NCBI RefSeq assembly: GCF_003946335.1
Contig: NZ_RHNX01000002.1
Coordinates: 1-64,000 of the forward strand
DNA: 64,000 bases
DNA from: Levilactobacillus fujinensis
GTDB lineage: Bacteria; Bacillota; Bacilli; Lactobacillales; Lactobacillaceae
Direction: 5' to 3'
Positions 50,608 through 59,034 of the stretch are shown here, piece after piece (the stretch's first letter is position 1; each line of letters opens with the position of its first letter). The notes below the pieces were generated by a model. The model was not told the DNA's origin and made no database searches. It saw only the letters and a program-made list of their open reading frames with translations. The translations under genes were made by a program, and so were the position numbers.

Positions 50608-51792
50608 CTAATCAAGCGCCTTAACGCGTCGATGCGCCGCAATCGCCCGGTTCAATAGAATCGTCAAGACAAGTGCGATCACAGCAAACAACAGACTGCC
50701 CCAACCAAGGTTTCTGAGGCCAAAGTGTGTCAGTGAACCCGCAGCCGTGGCCGATCCCAATGAGATGCCAACATTATAAAAAATGGCATTGAGTGAGGAA
50801 GCAAAGGCCGTTGCCTGTGGATAATCTGCTTCGGCCACATCCAAGAAATGGACCTGAATCGGCGAATTGATGATTGGGATGATCAACATCAACACGAGCA
50901 AAACTGTGTAACCGGGCCATCTTGCGGTCAATGCAAACGGCATAACCAAGAACAATCCAATCTGTGCCAAGTAAGCCCACGGTAGCGTGCGGACACCACT
51001 TCTCCCAGCAATCGTTCCGGATAACCGGTTACCGACAATATCCATAACTCCCAGTAATGACAACATCAGCGTCATCGTTTTTAAGTCGAAACCTAACTGG
51101 GTTGTCAGTAATGGTCGAATATACGTGTAGTACGCATACAACGTCGCCGCCGAAAACAAGACCAACACCGCACCCAAATAAATCCGCCGGTCCGTCAACA
51201 AGACCAGCTGATCCTTAATGCTCCCAGAAACATGCTGCACATTCTTCGGTAACAGCCGGCCTAAAATCAGACACGTTATCAGGCTCAATACCGAGATCAA
51301 ATGGAAGGTCACGTGCCAGCTGGTTGCGGCGCTGATGGCTGCACCCACAGGGACCCCCACCACGGAGGCCACACTAAAACCGGCCGCAATCCACGAAATC
51401 AGCATCGCCCGCTTCTGGCGCGGGGCAATATCGTTGGCAAAAACAATGATCATAGCTTCGATTGACCCCGCCACGGCCGCCGTAATCAGCCGTGATGCTA
51501 GGAACATCCAGTAATTGCTGGCAAACCCACTCCACGTGTTGCCAATCAAAAAAATTACCATAAGCGTCATTAACAGTGGGTAACGGCCAAACCGATTGGT
51601 TAGTACCGTAATCACTGGCGTACTGATGGCATAGACGATGGCAAACATGGTTACGAGATAGCCCGCCGCAGCGACCGTAACGTTCAACGAATGGGCAATA
51701 TCCGAGATCACTCCGACCACCATAAATTCATTACAGCCTAACATAAATGCGACCAGTACCAGTGAAATGGCTTGCCAACGATATTTTTTCAC
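50608..51792 (-). CDS. MFS transporter (AraJ/PbuE-type), paralogue 1
   Basis: A 394-residue, 12-helix permease (KKYRWQAISLVLVAFMLGCNEF). The GTG start has AGGAGG 8 nt upstream; the frame stays open 33 codons further without coding character. It is the first gene of the tandem, with a cre-like site just upstream (51808-51821), so catabolite control is possible. Its close relatedness to the two following genes is discussed as a finding. Confidence 0.9.
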   Translation of the reverse strand: MKKYRWQAISLVLVAFMLGCNEFMVVGVISDIAHSLNVTVAAAGYLVTMFAIVYAISTPVITVLTNRFGRYPLLMTLMVIFLIGNTWSGFASNYWMFLASRLITAAVAGSIEAMIIVFANDIAPRQKRAMLISWIAAGFSVASVVGVPVGAAISAATSWHVTFHLISVLSLITCLILGRLLPKNVQHVSGSIKDQLVLLTDRRIYLGAVLVLFSAATLYAYYTYIRPLLTTQLGFDLKTMTLMLSLLGVMDIVGNRLSGTIAGRSGVRTLPWAYLAQIGLFLVMPFALTARWPGYTVLLVLMLIIPIINSPIQVHFLDVAEADYPQATAFASSLNAIFYNVGISLGSATAAGSLTHFGLRNLGWGSLLFAVIALVLTILLNRAIAAHRRVKALD

Positions 51793-51807
51793 GGTCGATG
51801 ACCTCCT

Positions 51808-51821
51808 TGAAAGCGTTTTAA
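51808..51821. promoter_or_regulatory. cre-like site upstream of the MFS tandem
   Basis: TGAAAGCGTTTTAA fits the CcpA operator consensus TGWAANCGNTNWCA at 13 of 14 positions. It lies 16 nt before the GTG start codon. Confidence 0.5.
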
Positions 51822-51959
51822 AGATGCTAATTAACAGTGTACACCACCCCAGTTCGTCGTGGCAAAGGTAAATTGAAAAATTCATCCGCATAACTTACTA
51901 ATTAATAAACTTATTTCATTAATATTTACTCTTCAAATTTGAGCCCCCAATTATTCGCA

Positions 51960-52115
51960 TTCCGCTTACGACAATCGGGATTGCCATCACTAAATTAGTA
52001 CCGATAGCCGCCCGCCAACTGCCAAGGATTCCGCTTGTCGCGAGGAATATCGCCAGTCAACGGACGGTTTCCGACCTGTCTGCAAGTCACCAAGATCAGG
52101 TATCTCTCAGGTCAT
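51960..52115 (-). repeat. Degenerate copy of repeat family B
   Basis: GCCATCACTAAATTAGTACCGATA, AACTGCCAAGGATTCCGCTTGTCGCGAGGAATAT and AAGTCACCAAGATCAGG follow the order of the minus-strand copy at 58480-58612 with many changes. No gene is seen in 51822-52207; a hairpin (AAATAG...CTATTT) at 52124-52186 may terminate the TetR-ABC transcript. Confidence 0.5.
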
Positions 52116-52207
52116 TCCACAAAAAAATAGCTATACCCGTCAAACCAGCTTATACAATCACTGGGCTTTCCAGGCATAACTATTTGTAGGTGGACACACC
52201 ACCATTT

Positions 52208-52846
52208 TTACTTACTGATTGTCCGCACGACTTGTTCCGTAATGATTTGCAGGTCTTCTTCCTCACCTTTAACGATGTCGGGGGCAAAATTTGCTTGAAC
52301 CACATACACCATTAACTGCCCAGCAAGAATACGAATCATCCCTGCAGCATCAATATCGTCGCGTAACTGGCCCGTTCGCCGAAAGTTATTCATGAGCTCA
52401 CCGAGAAAATTGAAGTTATTAGTCACTACTAATTTTCCAAACAGTTGCCGCATTTCTGCATTAGTCAGCATTTCCGTAGCCAAGATTTTAACGGCTTCTT
52501 CATTACCTTTGATAAAGTGATAACGGTCCGTGACGATGAAGCTCACCATTTCTGGCAAGGTTTCACATGCACTGATGCCGTGGAAAAAATCATCACGGTA
52601 TGCTGGGAAGAGGTGTTGCATGACCGGCTTCACGATTGCTAACAGGAGGTCCTGTTTCGTGTGAAAGTACTTAAAGATCGTTGCCTGGCTGATGCCTGCC
52701 TTTTCAGCCACTTGAACAGTCGACGTGCCATCAAAACCGGTTTCGGAGAAGAGCTCCATGGCGGCCACCAACGCCGCCTTTTTACCCTTTGGCATTTTTT
52801 CTCGATTTAGCCATTCTCGGTAATTGCTGAAGATATTTGGCTCCAC
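52208..52846 (-). CDS. TetR-family regulator of the ABC exporter operon
   Basis: A 212-residue regulator. HTH: ALVAAMELFSETGFDGTSTVQVAEKAGISQATIFKYFHTKQDLLLAIV; the ligand domain is helical. GTG start (codon VEPNIFS...) is chosen because GGGTGA precedes it; other starts nearby are possible. It lies 94 nt after the permease gene and on the same strand, so it is the third gene of the ABC operon and probably represses it by the palindrome at 54913-54936. Confidence 0.88.
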   Translation of the reverse strand: MEPNIFSNYREWLNREKMPKGKKAALVAAMELFSETGFDGTSTVQVAEKAGISQATIFKYFHTKQDLLLAIVKPVMQHLFPAYRDDFFHGISACETLPEMVSFIVTDRYHFIKGNEEAVKILATEMLTNAEMRQLFGKLVVTNNFNFLGELMNNFRRTGQLRDDIDAAGMIRILAGQLMVYVVQANFAPDIVKGEEEDLQIITEQVVRTISK

Positions 52847-52940
52847 ACCACTCACCCTTTCTATCCTAAATTAATTTTTGCTCATTTCAAACGTATAACC
52901 ATTATACACGGTCTCGTGGACAATCTGATTTAATTTCAGG

Positions 52941-54161
52941 TTAAACTTTTCGATATCGCTTCAATCCAATAATATTGAGGAAGGTCAGGATTACCAAGAA
53001 GACTAAGAGCACCAGAATGTTCCACCCTTCGTCAAAAATCGATGACCCCCGCATGATAATAGCGTTCACGGCATCTCCAGAGTATTTCAGTGGAATGATG
53101 TAGGAAATATCACTGACCCAGTTGGCCATAGAGTCCAACGGGATAATCCCGGAGAAGAAGACTTGAGGAATGATAACCAGTGGGATAAATTGCATCATTT
53201 GGAATTCAGAGTTAGCAAATGTTGAGAGTAGAATCCCGAAGGCGAGGGCGACCAAGGCTAGAATCAGGTTGATAACCACAACGCTTGCCATATTTCCAAC
53301 CACTTCGATTCCCAGTAACCACACGGTCGTCAAAACAATTACAATCGTTTGAATAACGGCTAAGATACCATAGCTCAACATGTAACCAAAGACGATGGAG
53401 GATCGCTTAACCGGCGTCGCTAACAACCGATCCAAGGTTCCCGTCGTCCGTTCCTTTAGCAGTGCCATCCCAGAAATCAGGAAGACGAAGAAGAAGACGA
53501 AGAAGCCCATCAAGATTGGTAGCATTTTAGCAAAGTAACCCGTGTCCTTATCACCATAGACGTAATGGTTCGTAATCTTTGGTGTGCTCTGACTAGTACT
53601 CTTCGTCGCATTGTTAGTCGACGTTGACTTTGTGGCAGTAGCTTGCTTTGCGGCGGCTGCAGCGGCAGCTGAGTTGGTCGTAGCACTCGCAGCGGCTTGT
53701 TGCTTCTGCATAGCTTGCAGCTGTGCCTGCAACTTAACCATGCCCGTTGTGCTCTTCTTCAATGCTGACTTCAATTGACTAATACTCGTCGCAGTCAGTC
53801 CATTCTTGAAGGCCAACTTAACTGCTGCTGTCTTGCTAGAGTCAGTGTTTGCGTACGTTAAACTATAATTGTTGCCATTTTTCTTAATGATGGCATCAAT
53901 TTTCTCGTTATTCAACGCTTTCTTCGCAGCACTCTTGGTATCATAAGACTTAACATTAACGTGCTTGATGTTCCCCATTTCCTTATTTAATTTCTGGGTA
54001 ACGGAGACCGTTCCAACATTCACATTAGTCGTCGAATTGGTGTTGAAAATAACACTCATCAATAACATCACTAGAATTGGCGCAACAAACATCAAAGCCA
54101 ACGTCCGCTTATCCCGGAAGAGTTCCTTTAGAACCCGATTCATAATTGCTATTGTTCTCAT
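52941..54161 (-). CDS. ABC-2 type exporter permease
   Basis: A 406-residue permease with one N-terminal membrane helix (about 24-40), a large extracellular domain containing an Ala/Gln/Ser/Thr-rich low-complexity stretch (about residues 150-195), and five C-terminal helices. It includes KERTTGTLDRLLATPVKRSS and FSGIIPLDSMANWVSDISYIIPLKYS, typical of ABC-2/NatB-like drug or lipid exporters. Its ATG overlaps the ATPase stop (1 nt). It partners the upstream ATPase gene. Confidence 0.92.
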   Translation of the reverse strand: MRTIAIMNRVLKELFRDKRTLALMFVAPILVMLLMSVIFNTNSTTNVNVGTVSVTQKLNKEMGNIKHVNVKSYDTKSAAKKALNNEKIDAIIKKNGNNYSLTYANTDSSKTAAVKLAFKNGLTATSISQLKSALKKSTTGMVKLQAQLQAMQKQQAAASATTNSAAAAAAAKQATATKSTSTNNATKSTSQSTPKITNHYVYGDKDTGYFAKMLPILMGFFVFFFVFLISGMALLKERTTGTLDRLLATPVKRSSIVFGYMLSYGILAVIQTIVIVLTTVWLLGIEVVGNMASVVVINLILALVALAFGILLSTFANSEFQMMQFIPLVIIPQVFFSGIIPLDSMANWVSDISYIIPLKYSGDAVNAIIMRGSSIFDEGWNILVLLVFLVILTFLNIIGLKRYRKV

Positions 54162-54883
54162 TATTCAACACCCTCCGCCTTTAAGAATACGTCTTCAATC
54201 GTATTAACTTGGTATTGTGCTTCCAACGCTGCTGGTTTATCAAATGCCATAACCTTGCCGCCCAACAGTAGCGCCACCCGGTCACACAACTCGGCCTCAT
54301 CCATCACGTGGGTCGTAATTAAGATGCTACGACCCTCATCCCGAATGCTACCTAATTCTTTCCAAATCTGTCGCCGCAATGCGGGATCGATCCCAACGGT
54401 GGGTTCATCCAAGATGAGTAGTTCTGGATTTCCCAGTAAGGCGATGGCCAACGATAACCGCCGCATCATCCCACCAGAGTAACCGGAGACCCGCTTGTCT
54501 AAGTCCCCCGTTAAATCAACGACCTTAGCGGCATGGTCAACTTCCTTTGTCATCTCTTGCTTGGAAATCCCCTTCATGATGCCATAAAATTTCAAATTTT
54601 CTCGACCTGACAAAGTGTCGTACAGGGCATCAGTCTGCACCATGTAGCCGATTCGACCTAGCAACTGTCGATTAGGCATAACCGTATCGAAGACTTTAGC
54701 GGAGCCCCCACTAGCAACTTCCATCCCCAACGCAACTTTGATGACGGTCGACTTACCGGCCCCAGATGGTCCAATCAGACCAATGATTTCGCCTTTGTTC
54801 AAACTCATGTTAATATCCTTTAAAACCGTCTCGTCACCAAATTTTTTCGCAAGGTGATCGAGCTCAATAACTGCATTTGTCAT
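54161..54883 (-). CDS. ABC exporter ATPase
   Basis: A 240-residue ATPase of the ABC-2 (NatA/DrrA) class. Walker A GPSGAGKST, signature SGYSGGMMRRLSLA, Walker B LLILDEPTVG and H-loop ITTHVMDEA are present. GGGAGG lies 8 nt before the ATG. It is the first gene of an operon with the permease and TetR gene; the near-consensus promoter and operator lie just upstream, and a MarR gene is divergent. Likely exports a drug or lipid. Confidence 0.94.
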   Translation of the reverse strand: MTNAVIELDHLAKKFGDETVLKDINMSLNKGEIIGLIGPSGAGKSTVIKVALGMEVASGGSAKVFDTVMPNRQLLGRIGYMVQTDALYDTLSGRENLKFYGIMKGISKQEMTKEVDHAAKVVDLTGDLDKRVSGYSGGMMRRLSLAIALLGNPELLILDEPTVGIDPALRRQIWKELGSIRDEGRSILITTHVMDEAELCDRVALLLGGKVMAFDKPAALEAQYQVNTIEDVFLKAEGVE

Positions 54884-54912
54884 AATAATGCCTCCCAAAA
54901 CATTTTTTCGGT

Positions 54913-54974
54913 AGGTAAGTGAGTAATTACTTACCTGATAAAGTGAGTATAGACTCACATAAACATTTTGTCAA
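54913..54974 (-). promoter_or_regulatory. Promoter and operators of the ABC-TetR operon
   Basis: On the minus strand, TTGACA (54969-54974), 17-nt spacer and TATACT (54946-54951), a consensus promoter. A palindrome GTGAGT-N4-ACTCAC overlaps the -10 (54943-54958), and AGGTAAGT-N8-ACTTACCT lies just downstream (54913-54936). The second has the same layout as the site at 57595-57618. Confidence 0.85.
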
Positions 54975-55007
54975 CAGATGCTTGCTTATTTTTTTTAATG
55001 GTTTATC

Positions 55008-55019
55008 GTGTATATACAC
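55008..55019. promoter_or_regulatory. Palindrome upstream of marR
   Basis: GTGTATATACAC is a perfect 12-bp palindrome 21 nt upstream of the marR start, a plausible MarR self-repression site. Confidence 0.5.
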
Positions 55020-55040
55020 AGTAAAGATGGAGGTGATCAA

Positions 55041-55469
55041 ATGACTCATCATTTTACACAGACCTGTGCCTATTTCACCGCGGCACGCTATATGCGTTCT
55101 ATCGAACAACTAGCTGATAAAATCTATGCGCCAACGGGGATGAAACCGGCTTACGCCTATATTATGATGACATTGGAAGACAGCAATCCCTTAACGATTC
55201 AACAGCTCAGTCGTCGGCTTGGTTACGAGCGTTCCAGCATTTCCCGGATGGTCAAGACCTTGGCCGCCAAGCAACTGGTCACGTTGACACCACAGGGGCG
55301 GGCAACACTGATTAGTCTATCAGCCACTAGTGCCGCCTTTCTCCAATCCGCCAATGACTGTCTGATGGTCTTTGGTCAAACGACCACTGATCTGCTGGGT
55401 GACCAAAAGGCGCCAATGACCAAGTTATTAACATCCAATAATCAAAAAATTCGGGAGGAATTATCATGA
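55041..55469 (+). CDS. MarR-family regulator
   Basis: A 142-residue MarR protein. The winged helix carries LTIQQLSRRLGYERSSISRMVKTLAAKQLVTLTPQGRA. The ATG follows GGAGGTGATC at 2-8 nt. Its stop overlaps the start of the alpha/beta hydrolase gene (ATGA), so the two are coupled, and it may regulate this pair in response to a phenolic or similar ligand. It is divergent from the ABC operon. Confidence 0.9.
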   Translation: MTHHFTQTCAYFTAARYMRSIEQLADKIYAPTGMKPAYAYIMMTLEDSNPLTIQQLSRRLGYERSSISRMVKTLAAKQLVTLTPQGRATLISLSATSAAFLQSANDCLMVFGQTTTDLLGDQKAPMTKLLTSNNQKIREELS

Positions 55470-56311
55470 TTAGTTATCACACCACAAAAATTCAAGACTT
55501 ATCAATTTTCTACCGTGAAGCTGGCCAACCAGACCTGCCCACACTAGTTCTATTCCATGGATTTCCCTCAGCCAGTCACATGTTCCGTGACCTCATGCCA
55601 CGCCTTGAAAAGCACTTCCATCTAATTGCGCCGGACTACCCCGGATTCGGCCAATCCAGCGCCCCTGACCGTCGTCAATTTGCCTACACCTTTGACCACC
55701 TCACGGAAATCATGGCGGCATTCGTGACAAAACTAAACTTAACTCCTGCATACTTCTATGTGTTCGACTACGGCGCACCTATCGGCTTTCGCATTGCTGC
55801 GCAACACCCAGACTGGATTAAGGGCATCATTAGCCAAAATGGAAATATCTATCAAGAGGGTCTGGGGCCAAAGTGGGCCGACCGACAAGACTTCTGGAAT
55901 CACCCGACACCTGAAAAGCGTGCTAGCTATCGCACCGCCTTTGCGCCGGCGACCATCAAGAACCAATATCTGACAGGAACATTGCCTGGTCAAGTCAGTC
56001 CCGACGGTTATACATTGGACATCGCCTATACACATGCCCCAGGTTATACTGAACGGCAGTTAGATCTTATCTTCGACTATCAAAATAACATCAAACTTTA
56101 TTCGGAATTTCAAGCCTACCTACGAACATATCAGCCGCAACTCCTTGCCGTTTGGGGAAAAAACGATCCTTCATTTATCTTCCCAGGGGCGGAAGCCTTC
56201 AAACGTGACGACCCAAATACTGAGGTCGACCTGCTCGACTCTGGTCACTTTGCGTTGGAAACCCATGCTAGCACAATTGCCCAATTAATTGTTCAGTATT
56301 TTAATGTTTAG
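55466..56311 (+). CDS. Alpha/beta hydrolase of the epoxide hydrolase/haloalkane dehalogenase type
   Basis: A 281-residue cytoplasmic hydrolase. HGFPSASHMFRDL is the oxyanion region, and the nucleophile elbow is YVFDYGAPIG with Asp instead of Ser, followed by acid Asp in GKNDPSF and His in SGHFALE. Asp as nucleophile is characteristic of epoxide hydrolases and haloalkane dehalogenases. Substrate is unknown; context with a MarR regulator suggests detoxification of an organic compound. The ATG lies in the ATGA overlap with marR and has GGAGG upstream. Confidence 0.88.
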   Translation: MISYHTTKIQDLSIFYREAGQPDLPTLVLFHGFPSASHMFRDLMPRLEKHFHLIAPDYPGFGQSSAPDRRQFAYTFDHLTEIMAAFVTKLNLTPAYFYVFDYGAPIGFRIAAQHPDWIKGIISQNGNIYQEGLGPKWADRQDFWNHPTPEKRASYRTAFAPATIKNQYLTGTLPGQVSPDGYTLDIAYTHAPGYTERQLDLIFDYQNNIKLYSEFQAYLRTYQPQLLAVWGKNDPSFIFPGAEAFKRDDPNTEVDLLDSGHFALETHASTIAQLIVQYFNV

Positions 56312-56326
56312 CTTCATGAAGTTACT

Positions 56327-56530
56327 GTGGGGGACATAACTCAAAAAGTTGCTTCTTTCAGAACCCAATAATTCTGAAAGGAGCAACTTTTATTTACGCC
56401 ACTAGGGTGCCGAAACGTGGGACTTAAAGCAGTTTGTTGCGCTTAACCCGGCAGCAAAAATTATGCCAGAATCAGGCATAATCCCTGCTACTACGTTAAT
56501 GCTCGCAAACTAACCGCCTTATGTTCCACT
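56327..56530 (+). repeat. Dispersed repeat family A, copy 4
   Basis: GTGGGGGACATAAC at the left end (15 nt after the hydrolase stop) and TTATGTTCCACTC at the right form the inverted ends. The hairpin core and conserved tail (CAGTTTGTTGCGCTTAACCC...) are intact. Confidence 0.88.
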
Positions 56531-56539
56531 CTGAGCAAT

Positions 56540-57364
56540 TTAGTTTGTCTGATCAATTGCATTGTAAACGGTACTGGTCTTTGCTTTCACGTACCAGCCA
56601 ATCCCAATCTGGGTAGTCGTCGGACTAATCAAGTTCAAACGGTGCCCCCAATCGGAATCCGCATCATCATATAAATAGCCATCGGCAGCGTCCTTGCCAA
56701 AGTTAAATCCTAAGGAATTGTAACCGGACATATAGAGACACTCCGACCAGGTCGACCAGTCGCCAACACCAAACTGATCTGCTTCCTTTTCAAACATGGC
56801 GTTCCCCTGCGCATCAGTATGTGAGAGTGTATTGCTATCAGCATTATCCTTTGCCCGTTGGTTGGCCAGATTAGTCAGCTTGTCATTCATGGTCAATGGC
56901 GCCACGCCTAACTTCGCGCGTTCCTGATTGACAATGACTAAAAAGTTCTGGGACATCTTAGTCGCATCAAAGGTCGCCTTAGCGGCTGATTTGGCGACTG
57001 ATGTTCCCTTTTTAGCCGGTTTCCCCGCTTTTAAATAGCCATGCCAAATCCAGCCTTTCACTTTTCCTTTACCTATGTAGTAGTAAATGGCCCGTTGATG
57101 GTTCGCCTTGCGAATCGTCGCGTGTTTGGTGACGTATAACGTCGTTCGCGGATAGTTCTTAGCGTTGTGGGCCACCTTAGTCAGGGTCGTGTCGTGGTAA
57201 ATTTTCCCCTTAGTTGCATGATAGGCCGTTGCTGACACCTTAGTCGTCTTGAGCACGATTGCTTTAGTCGATTGACTTGCTGCCACAGGAGTCACCCCGC
57301 TCGTAATTCCTCCGATTGCCAGTGCGAGGACCAGTACCAGCTTTAGCTGTCGTAATATTTTCAT
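56540..57364 (-). CDS. Secreted CAP-domain (SCP-like) protein
   Basis: A 274-residue exported protein with signal peptide (residues 1-29, ...VAAS). Residues about 30-115 form a basic, GW/SLAP-like wall-binding module, and the CAP domain (about 130-272) carries VNQERAKLGVAPL, ANQRAKDNADSN, SHTDAQGN, a Glu in WSECLYM and HRLNLISPTTTQIGIGW, the conserved CAP motifs. Function of bacterial CAP proteins is poorly known; peptidoglycan or lipid binding is possible. Family A repeat follows its stop. Confidence 0.9.
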   Translation of the reverse strand: MKILRQLKLVLVLALAIGGITSGVTPVAASQSTKAIVLKTTKVSATAYHATKGKIYHDTTLTKVAHNAKNYPRTTLYVTKHATIRKANHQRAIYYYIGKGKVKGWIWHGYLKAGKPAKKGTSVAKSAAKATFDATKMSQNFLVIVNQERAKLGVAPLTMNDKLTNLANQRAKDNADSNTLSHTDAQGNAMFEKEADQFGVGDWSTWSECLYMSGYNSLGFNFGKDAADGYLYDDADSDWGHRLNLISPTTTQIGIGWYVKAKTSTVYNAIDQTN

Positions 57365-57555
57365 TGTTCGCTTGCCTCCTTGTATAGATTAAGTATAGGG
57401 GTGCAACCACAATAGCACAACCTGTTAACCACTATTCCCTATTAATCAATTTATTTTTGACCGTGATCAAGGCGGCCAATCACCCTTAAACCATACGGTA
57501 AGATTCATATCTACCCGACGTTATTTTCAGCCTTAAATCCTTTTTCTAAAATATT

Positions 57556-57618
57556 TTGACATTTAAAATGGTCCGCTGTATAGTGTAGCCAGGTAGGTGA
57601 GTAATCAATCACTCACCT
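57556..57618 (+). promoter_or_regulatory. Promoter and operator of the SDR pseudogene
   Basis: TTGACA (57556-57561), 17-nt spacer and TATAGT (57579-57584), then AGGTGAGT-N8-ACTCACCT (57595-57618) right after the expected start of transcription. Same operator form as at 54913. Confidence 0.85.
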
Positions 57619-57649
57619 GTTAAGTCCTACACTGAAAGAAGACGTTATC

Positions 57650-58452
57650 ATGAGATTAGAAAACAAGGTTGCTTTAGTTACCGGCGCTACTAGCGGCATT
57701 GGTGAAGCTATCGCCCGACTGTATGCTACTGAAGGCGCTAAAGTTTTAATCGGCGGTCGTAAAGAAGAACTCGGGACAACCATCGCTAACGACATCAAGT
57801 CTCAGGGTGGTGAAGCCAGCTTCGTTCACCTCGAGGTCACCGAACAATCAAACTGGGATAACGCCGTCAAGGTGGCCCAAGAGACTTACGGTGGCCTGGA
57901 CATTTTGGTCAACAACGCTGGCACCAACGCCGCAACCGCCTTTCCAAACGTCGACATCGACAAGTGGAACGACATTATGGCCGTTAACGTTACTGGCCCA
58001 ATGATGGGGATTGAAACCTGTGCCCCATTGCTAAAGGTTTCTGGCGAAGGGGCGATCATTAACATTTCTTCCCTCGGTGGCATGTACGGGACGCCTTCGA
58101 CGGCTTACTCTACTTCCAAGTGGGCCATTCCAAGAACGCGGCCTACTCTTACGCTGACTGGGGAATCCGGAGCAACGTTATCGAACCAGGATTCATTGGC
58201 GGGACGAACATGACCAAGGCCATTTTGGAGCGAGCTCACGGTCAAGATGTCATGGGCCAAATGACGTTACTCGGCCACTCCGGTAAAACCAGTGAATTAG
58301 CTGGTGCCGCCCTGTTCTTGGCCAGCAAGGATTCTTCCTACGTCACTGGGATCGATGTGCCCGTTGACGGCGGTCTTTACAGTGCCGGCTACTATGGTAC
58401 CGTCAAGGCACAACTTAGCAAGCAGATTCAAACCGCGGCTAAACAAAAATAA
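57650..58452 (+). pseudogene. Frameshifted short-chain dehydrogenase/reductase (SDR)
   Basis: The first 160 codons encode an SDR: NAD(P) motif VTGATSGIGEA, NNAG, NISSLGG and catalytic YSTSK. After TSKWAI at about 58129 the frame shifts: the same family continues in a different frame from 58132 (KNAAYSYADWGIRSNVIEPGFIGG...TGIDVPVDGG). The missing residues between WAI and SKN imply a net deletion of about 10 nt. The joined protein would be about 267 residues. The gene retains a strong promoter and operator but cannot make a normal enzyme, unless a sequencing error is responsible. Confidence 0.88.
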
Positions 58453-58479
58453 GTCGTCATAGGAATGAGAGTAGAAAAT

Positions 58480-58612
58480 GTCACGGCTAAATTAGTGAAA
58501 ACAGCCGCACTCCGGCCGTCAGGGATTCCGCTTGCTGTGGGGAACGCCTTCGGCCAAAGGACGGGCTTCCGGCTCGCCTGAAAGCCGCCAAGCTCAGGCG
58601 TCTCCCAGTCTC
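58480..58612 (-). repeat. Dispersed repeat family B, minus-strand copy
   Basis: CACGGCTAAATTAGTGAAAACAGCCGCACTCC, CAGGGATTCCGCTTGCTGTGGG, CGGGCTTCCGGCTCGCCTGA and AGGCGTCTCCCAG are the reverse complement of the copy at 41011-41188. Confidence 0.75.
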
Positions 58613-58629
58613 CCAGGTCGTCCCACGAT

Positions 58630-58880
58630 GTCAGCCGAGAGGTCGGCAGATATGGGCTCAGGCGCGTCGTTCTACTTAGTCGGTGGGTGGATTTCCTGCT
58701 GGCTTAGTAGAAAACCAAGCTTGTAGACTCGGTGCTTTCGAGGCTTCAAGTTGTGTTCGCACCGTTTCCAGCCCATATCTGCCGGCTGGTAAGGCGATGG
58801 ATGGACAACGTTGCCTAATTTTAGACCCAGTATCGTTGTGACAACAGTCATAATCTGTGTTTTGGGACTTTCAACCTTCA
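58630..58880 (+). repeat. Dispersed repeat family C, longest copy
   Basis: Includes GGCAGATATGGGCTCAGGCG and its inverted partner CCAGCCCATATCTGCC (58640-58660 and 58769-58784), then GGTAAGGCGATG, CCTAATTTTAGACCCAGTATCG and GTTTTGGGACTTTCAACCTT. The inverted halves may fold into a long stem. Confidence 0.65.
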
Positions 58881-58889
58881 GTTAGCAGT

Positions 58890-58985
58890 CTTAAGCGGAG
58901 TCAGTTGCCTCTTGTCCCCCGTTTCAGCAATGTAAATTCGAAGATACCAAAGGAGTCTGGGGCTTTTTCCCAGACTCCTTTTTGA
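58890..58985 (+). repeat. Dispersed repeat family D, copy 2
   Basis: CGGAGTCAGTTGCCTCTTGTCCC, CGTTTCAGCAATGTAAATTC, AAGATACCAAAGGAGTCTGG and CCAGACTCCTTTTT match 15260-15357 in order. The last two form a terminator-like hairpin. Confidence 0.6.
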
Positions 58986-59034
58986 TGTACCAAGGTTTAA
59001 GTATAACCCAATAACGTTTCTAGACGCATAATCC

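Noticed and set aside
58120-58452. Separate small gene starting at GTG 58120
   Set aside because: It is the C-terminal half of the frameshifted SDR, not an independent gene.
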